Below are positions 8,649 to 15,215 of a stretch of DNA of 15,215 bases, piece after piece; within the stretch, counting starts at the first letter, position 1; every line of letters begins with the position of its first letter. This DNA is from Podila epigama (Eukaryota; Mortierellomycota; Mortierellomycetes; Mortierellales; Mortierellaceae), in contig JAAAVE010000668.1 of the NCBI GenBank assembly GCA_015679605.1, positions 1 to 15,215 on the forward strand. The letters are read 5' to 3'. The notes beneath the pieces were generated by a model. It ran no database searches, was not told the origin of the DNA, and was given only the letters and a program-made list of their open reading frames with translations. A program made the translations under genes and the position numbers.

Positions 8649-11600
8649 CTACCGCTCACTATCGTACTGTCGACGGGCGTGAGCCATGTCTTCAATCATG
8701 CGCTCATATTCTTCAAGTTTCTGTGAAGACGTTGCGCTCAAACCATTGGCCTGGCGTGTAGATGTTGGTGAGGGGGTTGAGTGACTTGGGTATGGGCTGT
8801 TGTTATGACGAAGATTACGAGATGCAGTGGGTGTGGTCGATTCTTGGCAGTACTGTTGTTGATGAGTGCCATTGTACGATGGCGAGGTCACATTGATCTC
8901 CCGTGTAGACACAGGAGACATTTGAGAGTGCTGTCTTGTGGACATGCTAGAAGAGTGGTGTAGTTGTTGATGCGGTTGTTGAGTAGCCTCCATCATCATC
9001 CTGAGATATTCTTCGCTTCCTCCAACTCCCGCCAACGAAATAACACTATTCCGGACAGAGTCCGCACCGTGGAAATTATCAAGCAACAATGAGATCTTGT
9101 TCTCCGAAGCCCGAAGCTGATTCTCCAGATCCTGGTTCGTCTCTTGGAGCGAGTGAATCGTCCGCTGTGCATTCTCGATAGCCCTCTCAAGCTCCTTTTG
9201 ACCCTTTTGAGCCTTAAGTGCGCGCAATGCATCCTCAAGCTCCTGGCCGGTGCTCTTGTTCATCTCGTGTGCCTGTTCAAGGTCATATTGACTTTGCTCT
9301 AGCATCTCACGCGTATCTGCCAACTTCCTTTCCAAATCCTGAATTGCTTGGGTGTCATTATTCTTTGCCTGCACAGCATGCATATTGTTGCTGTTAGCCA
9401 ACAGCGCCTCTACCTGTTGCTCCAATGCCATCGATTGTTCATGGGCTTCATGGAGTTGTCGATGCACCTGAGCAAGCTCATCCTCAAGCTCTGCCACTAT
9501 CTCGGCGTCCTGCTGTTGCTTCTTGCTAGCCTCGAGTTCGGCCCTGACCTTTTGAGCCTCCTCCTTGAGGCGCTGGATTGCATTCTCAGAACCTTCTGCA
9601 TAGTGACAAGCCTTCTGGTAATCGGCCTCAAGTTGCTGGATCTTATGTTGTTGCCTCTTTTGGGTAGCCAACATCTCCTCCATTTGCGCCTCTGCTTCCG
9701 TCGCACGTTTCTCATATTCTTGTGCCTTGACCTTCCATCCTTGTCCTCCAGAACCAGGGCTCCGTGTGCCATCACCTTCCATCGCCCCATTCTCCTGCAA
9801 GGAAAGAGCTTCGAGCATCAGGTCCTCAGCAAGGAATCCATTGTCCTTCATGACCTTACGGAGCAAGTTCAATTGAATCTCGTGGTTTTCATGTTCACGC
9901 GACATCTCCTCGAGTGCTTCTTCCTTTTGAATCAATTTAGCTTGGAGTAAAGCAACCTGATCCCTCGATTCGGTGTACCGTCTCTGGGCTGCCGCAGCCT
10001 CTGCACGAGCACCCATCGACGTCTGTTCAAGCTGAGAGACACGCAACATGGTTTCACTCAATTCCTTGTTGGCCTTAGCCTCGCGGGCTTGAGACTCCTT
10101 GAGGAGAACACGCAACGAACCGAGCTCGTGTTCAAGTTCAGCCAAGCGTGACGCAGATGCGATAGCCATGATGCTGTCATGTTTCCTGTCTTTAGTGTTT
10201 ATCACAGGGCTGTTGGGTCCTGAACCATGCTGGTTAGCGCTCAACTGCGCTTCGTTCGCATCCATTTCGTTCTCGAGCATCGTTCTAAGAGCCTCATTCT
10301 CGCCCTTTGCTTTCTGCCACAGTCGTTCGACATCCTTAGTCTTCGCCTTCCAATGATCAGCCTCGCGCTGGACTCGGTCCAAGTCGGCACGGACACTGGC
10401 AAACTCAAGTTGTATCTGATCCATCTCTTGACGGGACAAGGCCCAATTACGATCCGCCTGCTCAGCCCGATCATTTGCTACCGAGTAAGCGAGCTTGGCC
10501 TTTTCCAGCGATTTCTTTTGATGCTCAACTGTGGTCTTGAGCGTCGAGATCTGAGAAAAGAGTGCTGTTGATTGTTGTTGGTAGCTTGAGAGACCAGCTT
10601 CGCTGGTCGCGCCTCTGGATTCCCATTCACGCAATTCGGCCTCTGCACTAGAGGCACGCTCATGTAGTGCTGTGAGCTCACCCAGGGCGCGAGTGTGAGC
10701 TTGCTGGGCATCATCAGCTCGGGATGAGGCTTCGCGTTCACGTTCTTCGGCTGAGGTTCGGGATTGACGCTCATGTTCAAGAATGGTATCGAACTGTGCC
10801 AGTTGGTGCTGGAACTCGTCATTCTGAGCCAAGGCTGCTGCAAGTCGCCTCTCCAAGTCTGCAGTGCGTGCAGTCTCCGTGGCTAATAAGGCAGAGCTTT
10901 CATTCGTCTGAAGAGCCGACACCTTGGCTTTGAGGTAAGCAGCCTCCTGTAGGGCCGACGTTCGGATTCGCTCAGCTTCACGGATCTTGTGAGAGGCTGC
11001 CTGTGCTTGGGTCGCAATAGATGTCTTTGACCGCTCAAGCTCAGCCTTGACGTTCAAAAGAGCTTGCATGATTCGATACTTTTCGCTGCCAACCTCGCCA
11101 CATGCTTGGAGCTCATCCTCCAGCGCCATGATGGCCATGTTCAGAGGCTGGTCACCGTTTTGCTTGCGGGCCATCGAGACCTCTGCCAATAGCCATTGCT
11201 CACGCTGCTTCAGATATTTAATTTCACTGTCTCTGGTCGTAGACTTGGGTGTGAGCGGGGCGCTCGACGAGGCGGCTGTGGTGGGCGTGGCGGCGGCAGA
11301 GGGTCCTTGTTCGGAAGTGAATGACGGCGATGTCGAGGCTGAGGATCCCAAATCCCGTTGCTTATGATAGTTACTGTCAGTATTTATCGTGCGCAAGCTT
11401 GATTTATGCGAAGGCTCTGTTGTTGAATGCGTGCCTGACAGTTGAGCAGTATTGGAAACGTGAGATCCTGCACGGTTCAAGGACTCAGCCAAAGACGACG
11501 AGCCTAGGCGGTTTGGAGTATCTGCATTTCTAGAAGGAACGATGCCAGATCCATGGCTATTGAGGTCAAGCTGTGATCCGCCATTAGGGGTAGCCTGCCG

Positions 11601-14600
11601 AGATGAAAGACTATTATTACTCTGGTCATTGCGATGATAATTAATGCTTGAACCAGACCGGTGATCCTGGAGGGACAATCGATCGTCATGACCCTCGTTA
11701 CCCTCATGGTTGTAGTCATCTTGGGACGAACGTGCCTGTCGTTGCTGCAAGGACTGCTGTTGATGGTGGCTGTGGTGGTTAAGAGATGGGCCTTGGTGTG
11801 CCTGATCTCTGGAATAATGGTCTGTATCTTGCTGCCTTGAGAGCTGTGGAGAGTCGTTTCTTCGAAGTTCATCGATCGATCTACTCCCACGAGGCTCAAC
11901 ATCGTGAATGGAGAACCCCATAGGTTTGCCTATAGTTCTACGGCGTGCTACATGCGTTGACTCTGCAAACTCTAGGCTAAGACGAGATGGAGAATCCGGA
12001 GTTGATCTATGGCCACTGTTGCCATGGTACTCTTGTTGTGTCTGTTGCTGGTGCTGTTGTTGTTGGCTAGCATACGAACCTTGGCGATCTAGTTGTTGCC
12101 GCTGATTGCTCGCGTGTTGCTCTTGCTGTTGACGTTCAAGCTTTTGCTGATGTAATTGCTGTTGCTGATACTGCTGCTGGAAACGTTTACCATTGTCTTG
12201 CGCCTGACCATCGTGATAAGGTGAATTCCGCCTTTCATCATGACCCTCATAGTGGTCAGCATGGCGGACAACGCTATCGCCATCATACGTAGATTGTTGA
12301 GCATTTATTATCGACAGTTCTCCATCCTTGATTTTGGCTATAATGAGTGGCGGGACAAGGTGAAAGAGCCATGTGTGAGGTTTTGTGCGACCATCTTGGT
12401 ATGGAGAACCGATAAATTGAAATTGCGCAATTTCCCAGCGACATTTTTTTTTTTGTACTGCGCATGCATGTATTTTAGAAACTTTAAAAAGTGCAAAGAG
12501 CAACTTACAGGTATCTAAAATGTAGACTGTTCCAGAGTCTTCATTGTTGGCATTCAGGTCCAGCTGACCACCAAGGATGTAGATCTTGTCACCCACGCTA
12601 CACATTGCGTGCTCGGATCTAGGAGAGGCTCCATTGAGGATACTTGGAAATGATAGCCACTTGCGTTCTATTCAGTTTGTGCAAAGAGGTGAGACAGATG
12701 CATGCAATGAACAGAGCACAAGGAAAAATGAGAAGACAATCCTGAAGTGACCCGACTTTCAAATAGTTAAAAAAAAACTCCCCACAGTCAAAAAAAGTAG
12801 TCCAGAAAGATCGACCAATCGTACATACCATTGAATCTGAAGGCACACAATTCGCCCAAGAGCTGGTCTTGATGGTCCATGCCGCCAAAGATGTACATTG
12901 TGTCATCAATCACTGTAACAGCATGTCCTTGGCGACTGGTTGGCAGTTCACCGTACGCCGGAATAGCTTCCCAGCAATTCTCCTTGGGATCGTAGCACCA
13001 GATGTCGTTATAATAGTACTTGTCGTCAGCTCCGCCAAAACTATTTTCAGATAATAGCATGATATCATAACGTGGATTGAGAGGTTGTCAACTAAGACCT
13101 ATACAAACACTGCATACATGTTCAAAAAAAAGAAAAAGCAAAAAGCAAAAAGCACACACTTACATATACACCTTGCCGTCGTGCACGGCTGCACAGTGGC
13201 CAGCACGTGCAGGAGGTAATTGCGACTTGGGATCAAGTTGTGTCCATTTGGGGTTTTTGCCATTCACTAACCGCGCAACAAGCAGATTTTGAGGAATCGT
13301 AAGTGGTAAGTGACTGTGGATCGAACTGAATATCTTGACGGTTGATAGAGTAAAGACGATAACACTTACGAGTCTTCATGTCAAAGGCAGCAATGTCGTT
13401 CAAGTAGTAGCCACGCATCTGACCACCAATGATGTACATGGTTGTACCGATCACACAAGCGGCGTGCGAATGGCGTGGTGGTGGTAAGAGGCCAAGGAAC
13501 ATTGGCTTGTTCCACTCCTTGCGAGCCGTGTGCAATACAAAGAGGGTATCATTGCATTTGTTCTTTGCATCCTTGCCGCCAAAATCTATGACCGCATGTG
13601 GGAGCATTAATTGACAGGATGAATACACATCAGTTCAACAACTAGATGGAAAGCACACACATGTCGAAGGAGCACAGCATGTTCAAGGATAACTTACACA
13701 TCACATATTGACCAATGGTCACAGCAGTGTGGCCGGTGGTGGCCAGTGGTGTGTCTCCGCCGATAGGCAGCTTTTGACAGTGAAGCGATTCTATTGTTTG
13801 GATTTGTTGTTTGTTGTTCGTTGTTAAATGTTTGAATGTTTGTTCATGTGCGGGGTGAGGAAAGTGATCGTTGCACAATGCAGGTATCTACAACATTTGG
13901 TTCCTTTGGTAATGAATGACATATTTGTTTTTTGCTCCCTTTGTGTTCAGCTTCCCAACACAATGCACAAAAATGGAACAGACAGACAGACAGACAGCGG
14001 CAAAAAAAAAAGGTTACGTTCTATTTTGTCGGAGCCCATTCATTGTTCCCCTTCCCGACAGAGCAGCAGAGGGATGGGACAGATCCCAGTTTCCAACCTG
14101 TCATCTCTCAGATACAGGTTGAGGGCCTGTGTGGTTTGTCTGTCGTCTTGATCCCCTGACGAACGAGCCGTACACTCCGCTCTCTTCATTTGATGTGTGT
14201 GGGTTGTGCGTGTGGGTGTTTGTGTGTGGGTGTGTGTGTGTATTTGTGGGTCATTCATGTCAATCGAATTTCACTCCACTCCCTTTTTTTTTGTCCATTT
14301 CAACAGAAAAAGGCGAAGCATATGACAGAGCGTCATAAAAATAACATTTGGACCGGCCGACAAATCATTCATCCGAAAATAAAATACAACCGTTGGAACC
14401 GTTGGAACTTACGAAAGTCAATAACATGCACATCCCTCTGTGGGGATCCCTTGACGATGCCTCCAAAGACATAAATGTCAGTTCCAGTTGTGACATAGGA
14501 AGCTGTGTGACCAAAGCGCGGGAAAGGGTTGGCAGACATGAGCATGACCGCAGTCCAGGGGCCAGCCGTGACCGACGTTGAAGTTTGATAGGATTGTTGA

Positions 14601-15016
14601 GCCACCGAGTTGTAGGTAGAAAGAGAGGACGCAGACATGCCATGGCCATGACTACCATTGTGTTGATGATGTTGGCTATTGATACGTTGGTGAGGGTATG
14701 GTTGCTGCTGCTGCTGCTGCTGCTGCTGTTGTTGTTGTTGTTGTTGTTGTTGTTGAAAACTGCGGACCCTGTCGACAGTGCTAGTGTCAAGTGAATTTTT
14801 GCTAGAGAATGAATGTGAATAAAGGTGATTGTGATTGGATGAATTCAACTGGGAATGACTGGTGGAAGGCAAATCCGAGTTTGTGATGGAGTTGTTGGCG
14901 CTGCTCGAGTTATCGTTCGAGTACTGGAAGTGACCCTGGCTGCTGTTGTTGTCCCGATTACTGCTACCACCGTCGTCCTTGTCCTTCTTGCTCTTTTTCG
15001 AGAAGAGACCAGCCAT
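8649..15016 (-). CDS. tea1: Tea1/Kel-type cell-polarity protein: kelch repeats plus long coiled coil
   Basis: Tea1 (fission yeast) and Kel1/Kel2 (budding yeast) mark cell ends, Tea1 travelling on microtubule plus ends (family knowledge). Exons read on the minus strand are 15016-14413, 13790-13698, 13585-13370, 13266-13164, 13040-12829, 12667-12509 and 12337-8649. They total 5076 bases, 1692 codons including stop, with phase kept at all junctions. The order is: basic N-terminus (MAGLFSKKSKKDK), low-complexity N/S/H-rich region, Q18 at residues 88-105, six kelch blades at about 153-463 each with a GG doublet, a disordered Q/H/S-rich linker at 464-832, a coiled coil at about 833-1550, a Q/S/T-rich tail and a last short helix at about 1666-1691. 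The start of the coil, EIKYLKQREQWLLAEV, resembles the one in fungal Tea1 proteins. No prenylation box ends the protein. Assignment as Tea1 rather than Kel1 rests on architecture; the family is sure, strict orthology is not. Confidence 0.92.
9075..11228 (-). other. Long coiled coil of the tea1-like protein
   Basis: Residues about 833-1550 are almost free of proline and show heptad spacing of Leu, Ala and Met among Glu, Gln, Lys and Arg. Two breaks are visible: about residues 1163-1185 (Gly/Pro/Asn-rich) and about 1308-1331 (GTRSPGSGGQGW). In Tea1 the coiled coil supports oligomerisation and binding of other polarity factors (family knowledge). Confidence 0.88.
11229..12337 (-). other. Disordered Q/H/S-rich linker of the tea1-like protein
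   Basis: Residues about 464-832 lack hydrophobic spacing and are dominated by Gln, His, Ser, Asn and Asp, with several QQQ/QQQQ runs near 12050-12190. Ser-Pro and Thr-Pro sites (such as TPDSPSR and APLTPKS) are scattered through it, possible targets of cyclin-dependent or MAP kinases. Composition resembles prion-like domains. The region links the propeller to the coiled coil and is probably phospho-regulated (inference). Confidence 0.75.
12338..12508 (-). other. Intron 6 of the tea1-like gene: 171 bases, stop-free and in frame
   Basis: The donor is GTAAGT and the acceptor ATAG follows a pyrimidine-rich stretch. Its length is a multiple of three and it has no in-frame stop, so unspliced message stays translatable and would add 57 residues after the last kelch blade. 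I call it an intron because the insert is unlike the protein around it (hydrophobic, Lys- and Cys-containing), the splice sites are good, and splicing yields ILDTSKIKDGE, close to the family's usual ending of the propeller. Confidence 0.72.
13978..13997 (+). repeat. (ACAG)5 microsatellite in intron 1
   Basis: Five exact ACAG units lie inside the long first intron of the tea1-like gene, followed by an A-rich run at about 14001-14010. Length variation between strains is likely. Confidence 0.9.
14194..14248 (+). repeat. TG-rich imperfect microsatellite in intron 1
   Basis: Runs of TG broken by GGG and TTT fill about 55 bases, giving CA-rich RNA on the transcribed strand. CA-rich intronic runs can bind splicing regulators in other eukaryotes; here that is only a possibility. 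Confidence 0.85.
14702..14755 (-). repeat. Poly-glutamine tract Q18 coded by (CAA)9(CAG)8CAA
   Basis: Eighteen glutamine codons in a row encode residues 88-105 of the tea1-like protein, ahead of the kelch domain. The CAA and CAG codons lie in two near-pure blocks, so each block is itself a slippage-prone trinucleotide repeat. Flanking sequence is rich in N, S and H and is probably disordered. Confidence 0.95.
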
Positions 15017-15215
15017 GGCAAGAAAAAGAGAGTGAGGGATGAATTAAGAGAGGAGAGGAGGGTGAGTACAAGATGCGAGCCAGTGAACTAGGCGCGAGAT
15101 GAGGATGCGAGGACGCGAGCGAGGGCAAGGATGAGGGATGCGGGCTGAGGGCTGAGGGCTGAGGGCTGAGGATAAGGAATGATGATTGTGGAGTGTGATG
15201 TGTGACAAAAAAAAA
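15017..15215 (-). promoter_or_regulatory. 5' leader or promoter of the tea1-like gene
   Basis: The 199 bases before the ATG are strongly C/T-rich on the coding strand, as fungal core promoters and leaders often are. They hold four tandem TCAGCCC heptamers and related CATCC-type repeats. No TATA box is clear. The window ends here, so only part of the promoter can be seen. Confidence 0.55.
15142..15169 (+). repeat. Four exact tandem heptamers GGGCTGA
   Basis: The heptamer GGGCTGA is repeated four times without mismatch (TCAGCCC on the coding strand of the tea1-like gene), 126-153 bases ahead of its ATG. Degenerate purine-rich relatives flank it. Confidence 0.95.

Larger units (their letters stand above)
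13791..14412 (-). other. Intron 1 of the tea1-like gene, 622 bases
   Basis: This intron is about four to six times longer than the other introns of the gene. It starts GTAAGT and ends ATAG. It holds a TG-rich microsatellite, an (ACAG)5 repeat, and no reading frame or RNA motif that I recognise. I looked on the coding strand for C/D snoRNA boxes and found no convincing pair. Joining across it gives VIDFQSLHCQKLP, which completes blade 1 and begins blade 2. Confidence 0.85.
12509..14560 (-). other. Six-bladed kelch propeller region, exons 1 to 6 of the tea1-like gene
   Basis: Six repeats end in the doublets IYVFGG, YVMYFGG, MYIIGG, VYIFGG, MYIFGG and IYILGG. Each is followed by a hydrophobic strand such as NDIWCYDP and a conserved tryptophan. 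Four junctions fall within or next to a GG strand or its aromatic partner, which let me place the splice sites precisely. Six blades close a propeller of the usual size for this family. The propeller is expected to bind partner proteins at the cell tip. Confidence 0.92.

Noticed and set aside
9348-9950. Leucine-rich 200-codon open frame on the plus strand inside the tea1-like gene
   Set aside because: It is antisense to the coiled-coil exon. The Gln/Glu/Lys-rich coding strand yields leucine-rich antisense frames by codon complementarity, and nothing in it resembles a known protein.
14040-14258. Thr/His-repeat open frame in intron 1 of the tea1-like gene, considered as an extra exon
   Set aside because: It is a translation of the CA-rich microsatellite, and the splice that skips it gives an uninterrupted kelch repeat.

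Overview
The window looks like nuclear DNA of a filamentous fungus. Three intron-rich protein genes fill it, their introns are mostly about 100 to 170 bases with GT..AG ends, homopolymer A/T tracts are common, and one protein carries a long glutamine run. The gene families, intron style and Q/H/S-rich low-complexity protein suggest an early-diverging lineage such as Mortierellomycota or Mucoromycota. That placement is inference. I rebuilt all three gene models by hand, matching the reading phase at every exon junction.

Region by region: (1) Bases 1-1993, minus strand: the N-terminal roughly 399 residues of a JHD1/KDM2-type histone H3K36 demethylase, a PHD finger followed by a JmjC domain. It has seven clear exons and a probable eighth that runs off the window. 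(2) Bases 1994-2307: a 314-base head-to-head intergenic region that must hold the promoters of both flanking genes. (3) Bases 2308-7995, plus strand: a complete six-exon gene of 1703 codons for a Urb2/Npa2 ribosome-biogenesis factor. (4) Bases 7996-8648: a 653-base tail-to-tail intergenic region with a hairpin and an AATAAA signal for the next gene. (5) Bases 8649-15016, minus strand: a complete seven-exon gene of 1691 codons for a Tea1/Kel-type polarity protein. It has an N-terminal poly-Q, six kelch repeats, a long disordered Q/S-rich linker and a coiled coil of about 700 residues. (6) Bases 15017-15215: the upstream leader or promoter of that gene, with a short tandem repeat.

The three genes serve different housekeeping roles (chromatin, 60S ribosome assembly, cell polarity) and do not form an obvious functional cluster. 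The only structural link is the shared promoter region between JHD1 and URB2. I found no mobile element, CRISPR array, tRNA, rRNA or evidently novel system. The most interesting signals are in gene structure: a 25-base microexon carrying two of the three iron ligands of the demethylase, a stop-free intron of 171 bases in the kelch gene with a second in-frame acceptor, a minimal upstream ORF beside an A15 tract ahead of URB2, and polymorphism-prone repeats.
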